Positions 12,304-46,400 of a DNA stretch of 64,000 nucleotides are shown here, piece after piece; position 1 is the stretch's first letter, and each line of letters begins with the position of its first letter. The notes under the pieces were generated by a model. It saw only the letters and a list, made by a program, of their open reading frames with translations, was not told the DNA's origin and made no database searches. The stretch is taken from the NCBI RefSeq assembly GCF_024166365.1, contig NC_064819.1, forward strand, positions 1,686,501-1,750,500, read 5' to 3'. The DNA is from Elephas maximus indicus. Taxonomy: Eukaryota; Chordata; Mammalia; Proboscidea; Elephantidae. The translations under genes and the position numbers were made by a program.

Positions 12304-13174
12304 TTGTTGTTGTTAGATGCCATCGAGCAGGTTCTGACTCATAGTGACCCTATGCACAATAGAATGGAACACTGCCCGGTCCTGAGCCATCCTTACAATT
12401 GTTGTTATGCTTGAGCTCATTGTTGCAGCCACTGTGTCAATCCACCTCGCTGAGGGTCTTCCTCTTTTCCGTTGACCCTGTACTTTGCCAAGCTTGATGT
12501 CCTTCTTCAGGGACTGATCCCTCCTGACAACATGTCCAAAGTATTTAAGACGCAGTCTCCCCATCCTTGCTTCTAAGGAGCATTTCCTCCAAGACAGATT
12601 TGTTCGTTCTTTAGGCAATCCATGATATATTCAATATTCTTCGCCAACACCACAATTCAAAGGCAACAATTCTTCTTTGATCTTCCTTATTCTTTGTCCA
12701 GCTTTCACATGCATATGATGCAATTGAAAATACCATGGCTTAGGTCAGGCACACCTTAGTCTTCAAGGTGACATCTTTGCTCTTCAACGCTTTAAAGAGG
12801 TCCTTTGCAGCGGATTTACCCAATGCAATGCATCTTTTGATCTCTTGACTGCTGCTTCCATGGGTGTTGATAGTGGATCCAAGTAAAATGAAATCCTTGA
12901 CAGCTTCAATCTTTTCTCCGTTTATCATGATTTTGCTCATTGGTCCAGCTGTGAGGATTTTTGTTTTCTTTTTTTTTATGTTGAGGTGTAATCCATACTG
13001 GAGGCTGTGGGCTTTGATCTTCATTAGTAAGTGCTTCAAGTCCTCTTCACTTTCAGCAAGCAAGGTTGTGTCATCTGCATAAAGCAGGTTGTTAATGAGT
13101 CTTCCTCCAATCCTGATGCCCCATTCTTCATATAGTCCAGCTTCTAGGATTATTTTCTCAGCATACAGATTGAA
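12304..13174 (-). mobile_element. RTE LINE 3' fragment
   Basis: Antisense RTE with [20 protein letters not shown], the spacer HLNIKKKK(T)KILTAG and the RRDQSLKKDIKLGKVQGQRK region, ending in (CAACAA) at 12304-12315. Its 5' side is cut where an LTR begins. Inserted in an ancient L1. Confidence 0.93.
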
Positions 13175-13595
13175 TGGGTTCTCTAGAGAAGCAAAACAGT
13201 GAGGTAGGGTTGTCTGTGTGTGTGTATGTGTGCGTGGAGAGAGAGAGAGAGAGAGATTTACTTCAAGGAAATGACTTACAAAACCATGGTGGCTGGAAAG
13301 TCCCAAATCTGTAGGTCAGGCAGCAGGCAGGAGGTGTCTGCAGGTTATGTTCCAGGAGCCAGAGGTGAAGCAACAAGAAGAGTGCAGGGTCTAGGGTGAG
13401 CTTTGCCAGAACATCCATTTATATTCTGGAGACAGGCCATGCTTCCAAGGAAACTCCCCTTTCGACTGACTGGCTGATCACATCATGAACGGTGTTTACA
13501 TTATATTACATTATGGAAGTGCAACCAGTCCCGTACCTGCCAGACCATTGAGAATCACTGCCTATCCAAGATGACACACAGCATTAACCATCACA
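13175..13595 (-). mobile_element. LTR fossil related to 6446-7019, antisense
   Basis: Starts with tgggttctctagagaagcaa and ends gcattaaccatcaca; contains a GT/GA-rich stretch. It abuts the RTE fragment at 12304-13174. No internal region. Confidence 0.6.
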
Positions 13596-13655
13596 GTGTG
13601 TAAACTGGTACGCTTTCTTTAGAGGACAAATTATCGATACCAAAAAAAAAAAAAA

Positions 13656-13818
13656 GCTCATCGCTGTAGAGTCGATTTTGACTCATAGCAGCCCTATACC
13701 CACTCACCCTATAGGAGAGTAGAATCACCCGTTATGTTTTCAGAAGAGCTGGTGGATTTGAATTGCCGACGTTTTGGTTAGCAGCTGAGCTCTTAACCAC
13801 TGTGCCACCAGGGCTCCA
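13656..13818 (-). mobile_element. AfroSINE
   Basis: From agctcatcgctgtagagtcg to actgtgccaccagggctcca, with a short internal duplication (accctataccc...accctatagg region). Confidence 0.88.
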
Positions 13819-14121
13819 ACTTATCAGTAGAGATATCAAAAAATAAGTGCACATACCCTATGATCATCAATTCCTCTTCTAGGAATATAGCCTACTTCCA
13901 CAAGTGTACAAAGACACCTCTTCATGAGTGCTCACTGTTTGTAATAACAAAAACTGCTGATCAATAGGAGGCTAGAAAAATAAATGGGATAATATATTTC
14001 ATTAAAAGCTATCATATAGGTGAGTATGCAGTGATAAAGATTTCCAAATATATTGATATAGGAAAAATGAGGCTGTAGAACTTAGAACAGTAGTTTGAGT
14101 TAAAATATAAACGCAACATGT

Positions 14122-14649
14122 TGTCTTAAGTTACCTACTGCTGCTTTACCAGAAATACCACAAGTGGATGGCTTTAACAAAGAAAAATTTATTCTTTCAC
14201 AGTCTAGGAGCCTAGAAGTCTGAATTCAGGGTGCCAGCTCCAGAGAAAGGCTTTCTCTCTCTAATGGCTCTAGAGGAAGGTCCTTGTCATCAATCTGCCC
14301 CTGGTGGAGGGGCTTCTCAGTGCAGGGACCCTGGGTCCAAAGGACATGCTGTGCTCCTGGCGATGCTTTCTTGGTGGTATGAGGTCCTCCCCACCCTCCT
14401 GCTCGCTTCTCTCTTTTATATCTCAAAAGAGATTGGCTCAAGACACAATCCTATCTTGTAGATTGAGTCCTGTCTTATAAACATAACTGCCACCTATCCC
14501 ACCTCGTTAACATCACAGAGGGTAGGATTTACAACATATAGGAAAATCACACCAGATGACAAAACGGTGGACAATCACACAATACTGGGAATTATGACCT
14601 AGCCAAGTTGACAGAGATTTTTGGGGGGAACACAGTTCAATCTATGACA
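14122..14649 (-). mobile_element. Solo LTR fossil, same family as 3467-3983, 528 bp
   Basis: TG...CA ends with a perfect 5-bp duplication CATGT (14117-14121 and 14650-14654). Inserted into an ancient L1. Confidence 0.87.
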
Positions 14650-14866
14650 CATGTGTACATAGAATTTCTGAATATATACAAAAAAGTGTTCTTATGACAG
14701 GGGAATGAGACTGGGGGACAGAGGGAAGCCTGAAAGCCTGTAACAAAGAGTACTCAAAACTCAGTTCTCCAGCAGTAGGTTTAAGACTGCTGTATTGGCT
14801 ACTCTTGAAGTCACGGGTCCTGTTCATTGATTTTTGTATGGAAATTCATTCAGGCTTTGCACTGAT

Positions 14867-14894
14867 TAAAAATAAATAAATAAATAAATAAATA
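14867..14894. repeat. (AAAT)n microsatellite
   Basis: Simple run of aaataaataaat followed by a T tract, probably the tail of an older retroposon. Confidence 0.85.
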
Positions 14895-14987
14895 TTTTTT
14901 TTTTTCCTTGCTGCAAAACCTGAGGAATCACTCAAGAGGCCTCAAGTTAATATTCTTCTGCTTTTGCTGGTGCTGTTTTAGCAGATC

Positions 14988-15166
14988 TAGCCCTGGTGGC
15001 AAAGGCAGTGGTTGAGTGCTTGGCTGCTAACCATAAAGGTCAGCGGTTCAAAGCCACTGGTGTCCCTGTGGGAGCAAGATTTGGCAGTCTGCGTCTACAA
15101 GGATTATAGCCTTGGAAACCCTATGGGGCAGTTCACTCTGAGCCAGAATGGACTGGCCACACGACA
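14988..15166 (+). mobile_element. AfroSINE, longer-body subfamily
   Basis: Head tagccctggtggcaaaggca; contains the extra segment atttggcagtctgcgtctac before ccttggaaaccctatggggc. That extra segment marks a subfamily seen again at 20266 and 32183. Confidence 0.85.
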
Positions 15167-15639
15167 ATACATTTCAGTTACTCATTTCATCGTATGGTAT
15201 CTGTATCTCCCATTCCATCAGTCACCATTTTGAACTGCTTTTGAAAATAAACTTTTGAAATAAGATGTCATTATGTAAATTCCACAAAACAGTTCTGTCA
15301 CACCTCTGCAGACCTGTTTTGCTTGTGCTTCCCAACAAGTCTTCGCATTTTAATGGCATTTCCTGCAGCTCTAGAGAAGACTGAAATGTGAATACAGTCC
15401 CTCCCTTGAAAACCAGGTCCTTCTTCAACCACATTTTCCACCAGGCTTCTCCTTTTTTGCAAAAGTGCTCTTCCTCCTGATGTTTATTTACGACAAACCT
15501 CAACGATCTGTCAGACAACCAGAAACTGTGAAGATAAAACGGGCCACCAGAGCTTCACACTTCATTCTTTCACAGCTTCACGCCTTCGCTTGAGGCTCAC
15601 AGCCATAGTGCCAGCTATGTCTTTTTGCCTCTAAAAGCT
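15167..15639. other. Upstream flank of GTPBP8, nothing identified
   Basis: Non-repetitive DNA leading into the CpG island; could hold distal promoter elements, but none is specific enough to name. Confidence 0.45.
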
Positions 15640-15785
15640 GTTAAGCGCCTCCCGAGAGCGACAAGCAGCCCGGTGAAAACCCGCTCCTCAGGACCCGGCG
15701 TTACGGAAATGCAGCGGGCAGTCGAAGCCACCTCCCCCACGCTGGGCACCAAGCGCTCACGAGGGAACGCGCGAGCTCCGCAAAG

Positions 15786-15804
15786 ACTACAGTTCCCAGA
15801 AGGC
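15786..15804 (+). promoter_or_regulatory. ZNF143/THAP11-type site
   Basis: ACTACAGTTCCCAGAAGGC is very close to the known ACTACAATTCCCAGAATGC promoter element bound by ZNF143 with THAP11/HCFC1. It lies about 180 bases upstream of the chosen start, a typical position for this element at mitochondrial and ribosome-biogenesis genes. Confidence 0.75.
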
Positions 15805-15883
15805 GCAGCGGGGGCGGGAATCACGCACGCGCAGCCCGGGCTACGGAGAATGACGTCTCGCTGCGGGGGCTTCTGGAAGAAAA

Positions 15884-37910
<22,027 letters not shown>

Positions 37911-38370
37911 AGATTGAAAAGTCTTTGCGTCGGCTGGAGTTGACACCTAGAAGAGCTTCAGCGTTGTTTTAAATGCCGTGTAACTTGCAGGATTGCTTCA
38001 GCCTTAAAATCTGTGTCTTCCCAAAGAAGGTTGTCTGAGGAAAAAAGTTTATAAATGATTGAATTACGCTGTTCACTAGAGCAGATATTAGCTGTTTTTC
38101 CTGTTTAACAAACGCAAAAGCAGCAGCGTACAGAAGTCCGTAAAAGGAAGACTTAACTACTGCTGTGTAGAGAAGGGCTGGCCATGTTCTTTATTGGGCT
38201 TTTGTCTTTTAAAGAACGGCTATTATGTATGTATATTTTAGATATTAAAATAGGCTAAGTAAAAGGGCTGCTTGTGTGTTGAAGTAGGGTGATGGATAAA
38301 TGTTCCTTTGTATGCCTGTAGCTTCTTTCTTGAGTCTTTATTTGAATATTAAAAAAAATTATTCTTGAAA
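37911..38370 (+). other. GTPBP8: GTPBP8 3' UTR with candidate poly(A) signals
   Basis: Non-repetitive sequence follows the stop. The variant hexamer ATTAAA occurs at 38244-38249 and again at 38348-38353. No AATAAA is seen before the MIR-like repeat at 38425. The true cleavage site cannot be settled from sequence alone. Confidence 0.5.
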
Positions 38371-38424
38371 ATTTTCAGTCAGTCCATGTTAGAAATACCA
38401 GTAGTTTCTGGCTAGGATCATTCA

Positions 38425-38600
38425 CCTCTGTGGTTAGAACATAGGATTCAGAACGAGAAGACCAGAATTCTATTTCCAGTTCTAATACTTATTAGATGCT
38501 GGATCTTGGACAAATTGTGTGATTTCTTGGAGCCTCGTTTGTTGTTGTAACCTTACAAGTGATGAAGATTAAAATGGCATTACATGAGGTAATGTACATG
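38425..38600 (+). mobile_element. MIR SINE
   Basis: tctatttccagttctaatac and tggatcttggacaaattgtg, diverged MIR sense copy. Confidence 0.55.
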
Positions 38601-39210
38601 GTATGCCTGACCCAGGCCGTGGTTTTTTCAGTCCCCACATATGCATGCAAAAGCTGGACAATAATAAGGAAGACCAAAGAAGAGTTGAGGCCTTTGAATT
38701 ATGGTGTTGGCGAAGAATGTAGTGGTTAAAAGCTATGGCTGCTAACCAAAAGGTCGGCAGTTGGAATCCACTGGGTGCCCCTTGGAAACTGGGGCAGTTC
38801 TACTGTGTCCTATAGGGTCGCTAGGAGTGGGAATTGACTTGATCACAACGGGTTTGGGGTTTTGTTTTTTTTTTTTTTTTTGTAGTTATGGACTGCCAGA
38901 AGAACGAACAAATCTGTCTTGGAAGAAGTACAGCCAGAATGTTTCTTAGACGTGACAATGGCGAGATTTCATCTCATATACTTTGGACATGTTGTTAGGA
39001 GGGACCAGTCCCTGGAGAAGGACATCATGCTTGATAAAGTAGACAGCAAAAAAGAGGAAGATCCTCAAAGAGATAGACAGACACAGTGGCTACAACAGTG
39101 GGCTCAAACATAGCAGTGATCGTGAGGATGGCACAGGACCCGGCGGTGTTTCCTTCTGTCCTACGTAGGGGTCACTATTGGTCGGAACTGACTCTCCACA
39201 GCACCTAAGT
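38594..39210 (+). mobile_element. RTE LINE 3' fragment, split by an AfroSINE
   Basis: RTE text at 38603-38730 (gtatgcctgacccaggccgt) and 38884-39210 (gactgccagaagaacgaaca), with an AfroSINE and T run between. Confidence 0.85.
38731..38883 (+). mobile_element. AfroSINE inside RTE
   Basis: Starts in the A-box region (agtggttaaaagctatggct) and ends in a T run; splits the RTE copy at 38594-39210. Confidence 0.88.
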
Positions 39211-39549
39211 ACAGCAACAATACATATGAAGAGGACATCTGCACATTTGTAAAGCAAAGACAACCGAGGGATACAGCAGCAACCACAGGTAAATTTGTCA
39301 CCAAAAAAAAAAATCCTGTCATGCAGGAAGTAGCATGTTCTCCAGTGAAAGGCAAGACAAAAACAGCTTTAAGTGGCAAAACTGTGATTTGCGAAAGGCA
39401 AAAGAAAGTAGTGTGACAATTTAGAACTGGTTTGTTAAAGATTCAGAATAGAAAGAGAAAGCCGTACCTTGAGCTGAAGTTAATGGACTTATCACAGAAG
39501 TGGTTTAACTTTTCAAAGTGAGGCTGAATGTTAAAGGTAATAGCTATAG

Positions 39550-39621
39550 AAAACCTGTTGCCATAAGTCAATGCCAACACACAGGGACCCTGTAGGACAC
39601 AGTAGAACTGCCCTCTAGCTA
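39550..39621 (-). mobile_element. AfroSINE 3' fragment
   Basis: Tail half: aacctgttgccataagtcaa to gtagaactgccctctag. Confidence 0.75.
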
Positions 39622-39879
39622 TATAAAAAAAAAAAAAACTAGATTAAAAAAATTGCTGTAAAACCCCCCTATGACTTTTTTGAAAGAACTCAATTCTGAA
39701 TATATTTTCAGTTGTTTAAAAGTTGATAGACCTGGTTTATTTTATTCTAACCAGCAGTGTTTTGAGCAGAAGACTTTAGACATGCCTGAAGTAAAATGTA
39801 TGGTGATAAGTGAATTATGTCGATTATCTCAGAAGCATCTTAATGCCTGCCAGTGCTACGTCACTGCTTATCTTAGCCT

Positions 39880-40265
39880 TGGCTGCCCTAAAAGCAGAAC
39901 CTGAGACCAAAGCTTGCGTACAGGTAGTTTATTTGAGAAGTGACTCCAGTGTCGGAGTGAAATGGAAGGAAAACCAATCAAGAATGCATTGAGTTGGCCC
40001 CCACGACAGGCCACTAGTGCTTGATTTTGAGGGACCTTCTGAGGAGCCTTGTGAAGTGCCCATCTGAATTGTCAGGGCAGGGGGAGGGGAGGTGGCCTTA
40101 CAGTTCTTCCAGGTTGTACACGCTTAAGTGCCAGGAAGTTCCAGCAGTTAAGTCAGAAGCCTAGGGTCAGAGGCAAGGTGTGTTCCCGTACTACTCTGGT
40201 TGCCACAGCAGTGGCTTAAGTAAGGCCAAGGGGACAAGTGACACATGGGAGGTTCCATACATCGC
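39880..40265. repeat. Unclassified old interspersed repeat
   Basis: cctaaaagcagaacctgaga and ggtagtttatttgagaagtg look like an old mammalian LTR-class repeat that I have seen in many loci but cannot name with confidence. Confidence 0.3.
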
Positions 40266-41351
40266 TCTTAGAAATTGAGTGCTCGAATGCCACCAGAAAG
40301 AGTACAATTGCATTGTTACTCGTTATGATGGTGTTGATTATGATGTGACCCTGACCAGTTATTTCTAATCTCATTTTCTGGATAAGTATATTGGTGTATT
40401 TTCAATTTTTAAGTTTTACAACAAATTTCAGTTATTTGGGAAAATTATATAGAATACCACATTCCTTATAAATATGTAAATTATTTTGTGGACATATATG
40501 AAGTTTTTACTATTTTTGCCAGAATTGTAAGGAGTGGGAGATAGAAAATGGAAGATGATGAAACTTACTCCAAAGGAGCATTAATGAAGTAGGGAAAAAA
40601 AATGCTGATAGTCCAGTCCAGGTTTTATAGTTCCCCCTCCTCAGACAACTCACTGAACCACTTGGATATTTCAAATAAGGGTACACATTATCTCCCAAGT
40701 CCCATTCAGCTATAAAAGCTGATTCTGGAACAATGCCACTTCAGGTGAGGAAACCCAAGCCCAGGGAAACTGACGAGCTCAGTGGAGTCATGCAAATAGA
40801 AGCAAAAGCAAGACTGGACCCTAAATCTAGCTCCTAACACGAAAAACCCATTGCCGTCAAGTCGATTCCAACTCCTAGCGACCCTGTAGGACAGAGCAGA
40901 ACTGCCCCGTCGAGTTTCCAAGGAGTGCCTGGCGGATTTGAACTGCTGACCTTTTGGTTGGCAGCCGGAGCACTTAGCCACTACACCATCATCTCCAATC
41001 TAGCTCCTAGGGAACATATTTTTAACCATATCTTCTGAATCAAAAATTGGGACAGAGTCTTAAAAAATGGGGTACTTAAGGGGAGTGGGTACATGAGAAT
41101 AAACAACTCCCAGGAAATAAACCAGGTCCTAGAGTCAACAACCAGTTCTCTTAACTAAGTCACCTTCATTTTCCAATGGCAGTTTCTAGACTTAACCATG
41201 AGCAACATCTTGGTTTTCTTCACACTTTAAGGTACAAATTAATTACTACCACTTGATAGGAAGCCAGGAAGAATATAAACAGTGAAAAATAGCTAGAGGT
41301 TAAAACACTGAATTAAATAGGATGTTGGACAAGGTTTCAAGAAAGTACACA
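40266..41351. other. Intergenic between the two genes
   Basis: Only the AfroSINE at 40841-40992 is recognised. Confidence 0.45.
40841..40992 (-). mobile_element. AfroSINE
   Basis: From aaaaacccattgccgtcaag to cttagccactacaccatcat. Confidence 0.92.
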
Positions 41352-41537
41352 GACCAGTGTTTATCTAACTGGACCGTGGGCCACAGGCATCAAAATCTCT
41401 TGGGCTCCTTGTTAAAAATGCAGACTTGGGGCCCCACCCCAACCCATCTTTATCAATCTCATGGTGGGGCAGGGATTCTGCATTTTTCAACAACACTCCA
41501 GGTGATTCTTAAGACAGCCTAAAGTTTTGAGAAACTG
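41352..41537 (+). mobile_element. MER5A-like hAT DNA transposon
   Basis: caaaatctcttgggctcctt, ttggggccccaccccaaccc and ctccaggtgattcttaagac follow the MER5A layout with its inverted-repeat ends decayed. Non-autonomous. Confidence 0.75.
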
Positions 41538-41874
41538 GTACAGGCAAGTGGGAAAATGTACAGCAGCCAGACGGGGAAAGGACCAGGCCACCCAAAAGAA
41601 CAGAAAGGAAATACAGAAAATGACAGGAGGGCCAGGAAAAGACGGCTGTAGTATATACTATGGCACTTTTTTTTTTTTTCTGTAAATCTATAACAATTTA
41701 TAAAACCTGAGGGTATAACAACTACTTACCAAATCGAAGGTTATTAACCTAATTCTAGTAAGCTGCAACATTTGAAAGAAACCTCAAATTTCACATCATT
41801 ACAAATGATTGTAAATTTATATATTTGGCTCATTCTTGGGTCTATTTTGTGTCTGTTGGCTTTTTCATTTTACT

Positions 41875-42257
41875 TTCTTAGTTATCTAGTGCTGCTATCA
41901 CAACATAGGTGGATGGCTTTAACAAACAAAAATTTATTTTTTCACAGTTTAGGAGGCTAGCAGTCCGAATTCAGGGCGCCAATTCTAGGGGAAGGCTTTC
42001 TCTGGCAGTTCTGGGGGAAGGTCCTTTTCTCTTCAGCCTCTGTTCCTTGGCTCCTTGGTGATCTTCATGTGGCGTGGCGTCCATCTTACCCAGCTCTGTG
42101 CTTTTGTATCTCAAAAGAGATGCAAGACACACCCTGCACCGATGCTGTCACATTCTCAAGCATGTAACAACACCCATTCTCAAATGGGCTTCTAAGCACA
42201 GGTGTGAGCGTTGGGATTTACAACACATTTTCAGTGGACACAATTCAATCCACAACA
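41875..42257 (-). mobile_element. Solo LTR fossil, same family, shorter
   Basis: Antisense copy (ttagttatctagtgctgcta to caattcaatccacaaca), about 383 bp, without a clear flanking duplication. Confidence 0.75.
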
Positions 42258-42948
42258 CTGGCCTACTCCTACGTTGTTATCCTGTTATATTTCATGTACA
42301 GCCTATAAGCACCCAAATAAAACAGTAAAAACCTTTTGGAGGACTTCAGAAGCATTATAATGTGGACCCATGAGATAACATGAACAAATGAAGTAATGGT
42401 TGTGACCAATTAGTGGCAAAACAATCCCTTTGACTATCAATTCTAACCTATACGAGCAAGACAACACAACCATCAGAAGTAAGAAACAGTATGCTGAGAG
42501 GGACCTACCCGTGACAGAGCCAGTAAGGCAACTGACCTTTCAGGGGCTTTCTAAATGCTCCCCAGTTCTACCCCAACCCCACGTCCATCAAGGAACACAG
42601 TCAGGTTTTGCAAACCTAATTATTACAACTGTTAATTCCCTGATTAATCATAAAATTGTCTAGTTTTTCAGGCACATACCAGCCTCAGTCAAGGAATTAT
42701 ATCCAATTCTCAAGGGCAGGCTGAGGCAGATTTTTCATCTTAACCCCTGGCTCCTCGCTGGAGCCAAATAAATGTTTGTTAAATGACACAAAGATACTGT
42801 ATGCGTTCACTGAACGGAAAACTCCTGTGCAGTGTGGCACTAAAGCAGCGATTCTTGCAGCCCAGGCGGTACTTCCAGGTAGCAGCAGCTCCACTTAGAA
42901 CAGCAGAGCCCTGGACCAGCTTGTTGATCACTTAAAAGCGATGAACGT
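42258..42948 (-). other. Probable NEPRO 3' UTR and flank
   Basis: Lies directly downstream of the NEPRO stop on -. No clear AATAAA on that strand was found near the stop, so the transcript end is undefined. Confidence 0.4.
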
Positions 42949-43420
42949 CTAAACTCCCATTAAAGCAAAAATGTCATCAATGTCATCTCTCTCCTTAAGA
43001 GTTCCTGGTGGATTCTGTTCGTTTGTTTGAGTCACTGTCCCTGAACCAGGTTCATCTTCATTGCCTCCTGTGAGATTGTCATGGTTTTGTTCCTCCTTGG
43101 TTCTCAGGACAGGGTTGGAAGCGCTGCTACTTAAGTGCTGCTTACTGCGAGGGTGGAGACGAGCTCCAGCAACTGTGAGGTGAGAGAGTTCTCCCTCAGC
43201 GCTGGTATCTGCAGCACCCTTCTGCATCCTCCCTTGAGGGAGCTGGTGAATTTCCTTTGAAAGGGTTGACGGCAGCATTCTCTGTGGTTTCCTTTGTCTC
43301 GGTAGAAATGTGTTCTGTGACCTTCTTTGTCTCAAGTGAGGCTTTGAAGTTCTGTTACCTGAGCCACCAAGAATGCAGTTGCAAACAGATGTTTTTATGC
43401 ACTCTAATTTCTTTGGCAAG
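42949..43420 (-). CDS. NEPRO: NEPRO last coding exon 9
   Basis: Acceptor cctttaaag, then (S)[19 protein letters not shown], the basic run [20 protein letters not shown], a Ser/Asn/Gln-rich tail, and the conserved acidic end [13 protein letters not shown] followed by TAG. The basic clusters fit nucleolar localisation. The 3' UTR runs towards lower coordinates; I could not identify a clear poly(A) signal. Confidence 0.95.
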
Positions 43421-46400
43421 CTTTAAAGGACAGAGACAAAGGAAAAACGTGAGCTTGTTAAGATGTAGAAAAACATTCTCAATCACTTTTCTAGCTTTAG
43501 CAACTGCAACTGCCAACTAAATACAAAAGAAAGTCCACAACTTGTTTGCAAGTCCCATGCCTATGTACAGCATTCGGCTGTGTGGATCGTAACAAATCAC
43601 GGATAACGCTGTGAAGAACGGGAAGTCCAGAACACTTCATTGTGCTTACGCAGAACCTGTACATAGACCAAGACGCAGTTTGAACAAAGGGGACACTGCA
43701 TGGTTTAAAATCAGGAAAAGTGTGTGTTGGGGTTTTATCCTTTCACCATACTTATTCAGTCTGTATGCTGAGCAAATAATTTGGTAAGCTAGACTGTATG
43801 AAGAATGTGACATCAGGGTTGGAGGAAGACTCATTAACAACCTGCGTTATGCAGATGACACAATCTTGCTTGCTGCAAGTGAAGAGGACTTGAAGCACTT
43901 ACTAATGAAGATCAAAGACCACAGCCTTCAGTATGGATTGCACCTCAACATAAAGAAAACAAAAATCCTCACAACTGGACCAATGAGCAACATCATGATA
44001 AACGGAGAAAAGATGGAAGTTGCCAAGGATTTCATTTTACTTGGATCCACGATCAACCCCCACGGAAGCAGGTGTCAAGAAATCAAATGACATACTGAAT
44101 TGGGCAAATCCGCTGCAAAAGACCTCTTTAAAGTATTAAAAAGCAAAGATGTCACCGTGAGGACTAAGGTACTCCTGACCCAAGCCATGGCGTTTTCGGT
44201 TACCTCATATGCATGAGAAAGACAATGAATGAGGAAGACCAAGGAAAAATGGATGCCTTTGAATTAAGGTGCTGGAGAAGAATACTGACTATACCATGGA
44301 CGCCAGAAGAACGAACAAGTATGTCTTGGAAGATGTACAGCTGGAATGCTCCTTAGAAGCAAGGGTAGCGAGACTTCATCTCATGTACTTTGGACATGTT
44401 AACAGGAGGGACCAATCCCTGGAGAAGGACATCATGCTTGGTAAAGCAGACTGTCAGCAAAAAAGAGGACGACACTTGTGATGTAATGGATCACTTTGGT
44501 GTGGCCTTTTTAGCCATGGTCTTGTAACTCCCACCCAAGTGATTAGGCAGGACTGTGCAAGTAAGACTCATAGATAGGGTCGCTATAGGGTTGCTATGAG
44601 TTGGAATCGACTCAGCGGCACTGGGTTTGGTTTGGTTTGGGTGCAAATAAGATAATTGTGGCCCACCAAGGGGATTGGGCAATTTTGCCTTAAAAGAAAG
44701 CCAATTTCAGAGTAGAGAGGAGAGCCTACTACCCCCAAGGAAGAACAGTCAGGAGGCAGCACATCCTTTGGACCCCGGGGTCCCTGCAGTTGAAGGCTCT
44801 GGGGACCAAGAGACAGCAAGCGAGCTGTAACCCTGAAGATGGTGAGAAGCAGTAGCAGGAGAGACCTGGCAGCAGGAGACAGCGTGGTGGGCTTCCCAGC
44901 CCATGGAGCTAGAAAGCTGAGTGCCTTTAGGCAGAGGCCTAGGGCCAGGGAGAAGGTACGCCTGCGAACAGTGCTGGGAAGAGGCTGTCCTGATGGAAGA
45001 ACTATACCCTTGAGTGTTTCTGATCCTGAATTGTAACCTGTTACTTCCTTAATAAGTCCCATAACCTTGAGTATGGTCTATGAGTTCTGTGTGGCCACCA
45101 CAATGAATCACTGAACCCAGCAGGAAAGTAAAGATTGCCATGGAAAGGACAGTTGGTGTCAGAATTGGTAAAGATGGCAGAGAGAGGAGGCGTGTCTAAC
45201 CCCTGTCTGCACAGGAATCAGACTTGGGCTGTTGATCTTAATTCTCCTTCCCTCTTGTGGGGTGGGAGATCAAACACCACCCCCAAGCCGTTTTTGCTAC
45301 CCTCAAAGTGATGGAGTGACACAGTGGCTGCAACAATGGGCTCGAATACAGCAACGATTGTGAGGCTGGCACAGGACCAGGCAGTGTTTCATTCTGTTGT
45401 ACATAGGGTCGCTATGAGTGGGAACCAACCTGATAGCTCCTAACGACAACACGGCTGTTTGCAATCCCAGAATCACAATGAAAAATAAGGAAATAGGGGT
45501 TTCAACCGAAATCTGTGTTTTCAGATCCCAACTTCCAATTCAGGTTGTAGGCAGATACATTTCCATGATGCTCCTGAAGTAACGCAACTCATGCAACTGC
45601 CCAGCAAGGTAGCTTAGCAGTGAAGATACCTCCAGGCTTTAGTATCGGAGCTCTTCCCTGCTGCCTGCGAACCTGCTCAAAATGTGACAGGAAAGGAGCT
45701 GGAGAAAGACATATCCCAACGGGCAAAATCTGCCAGTTCAGGTCAGTCCCTATCTGGATGAGCAACTCCTGTTGGGGCAGGAAGTTGATACAGAAAAAGG
45801 AATAAAAGTGAAGAATTAGAACACAGGGCTTGCACAGACTGCAGCCTTGAGCTGCCCGCATTGTGACTGCCAGTTTGGAAATCCAGAGCTCAGACAGCTG
45901 ATGATTTTAGGTGTTTTGCCTCCGGTTAGGCTGCACTGCCACAAGGCATGTGAGCACTGGGGCTGCCACCTCACTATGGGGGATGACCAGAGCTGCAGAG
46001 GTCAGCATGGCCAGGACTCTCAGCCCACCGCCCACCCCTGTTATTTTTTCCAACGAGTGTAAAACTTTGAGGAAGACCATCATAACGTACTAATTCATGA
46101 TCTCTTTGTTTCTAAACCATTTTCTTGTCTTACTACAAACACTGACTTTGAAATACCTGGAGTAGAAATGGGCAAAATGAAAAAAAGGAATCAAAGGACC
46201 CGAACTGAGTTCTAGATCACCAGTTCTCGCACCTTGAACCGAGTCCTCGTCTACAAAATGGGAGTCATACCGCCCACCTCAGAGTTACTGTGAATATCAA
46301 GCCAGCTGTCAGATGTATTACAGATAAAATGTATTACTGAAACAGCAAAATAGAGCCGTATGAAAGAGCATGGTGTCTGTAAGGTGTGCAGAAAAATGAT

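Larger units (their letters stand above)
11640..14121 (+). mobile_element. Ancient L1 (L1M/HAL1-like), interrupted several times
   Basis: Segments 11640-12300 and about 13820-14116 read as decayed L1 ORF2 C-terminal sequence (taaaacataaaagaaaccat; tcctcttctaggaatatagc). They are separated by an RTE copy, an LTR and an AfroSINE; the younger LTR at 14122 follows. Decay is heavy, so exact ends are uncertain. Confidence 0.6.
43552..45450 (+). mobile_element. RTE LINE fragment with an 0.8 kb insertion, NEPRO intron 8
   Basis: RTE reverse-transcriptase sequence from 43552 (tgtgtggatcgtaacaaatc) through [20 protein letters not shown] to 44475, then an unrelated block, then the RTE 3' end at 45299-45450 (gagtgacacagtggctgcaa, to ctcctaacgacaac). 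Antisense to NEPRO. Confidence 0.9.
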
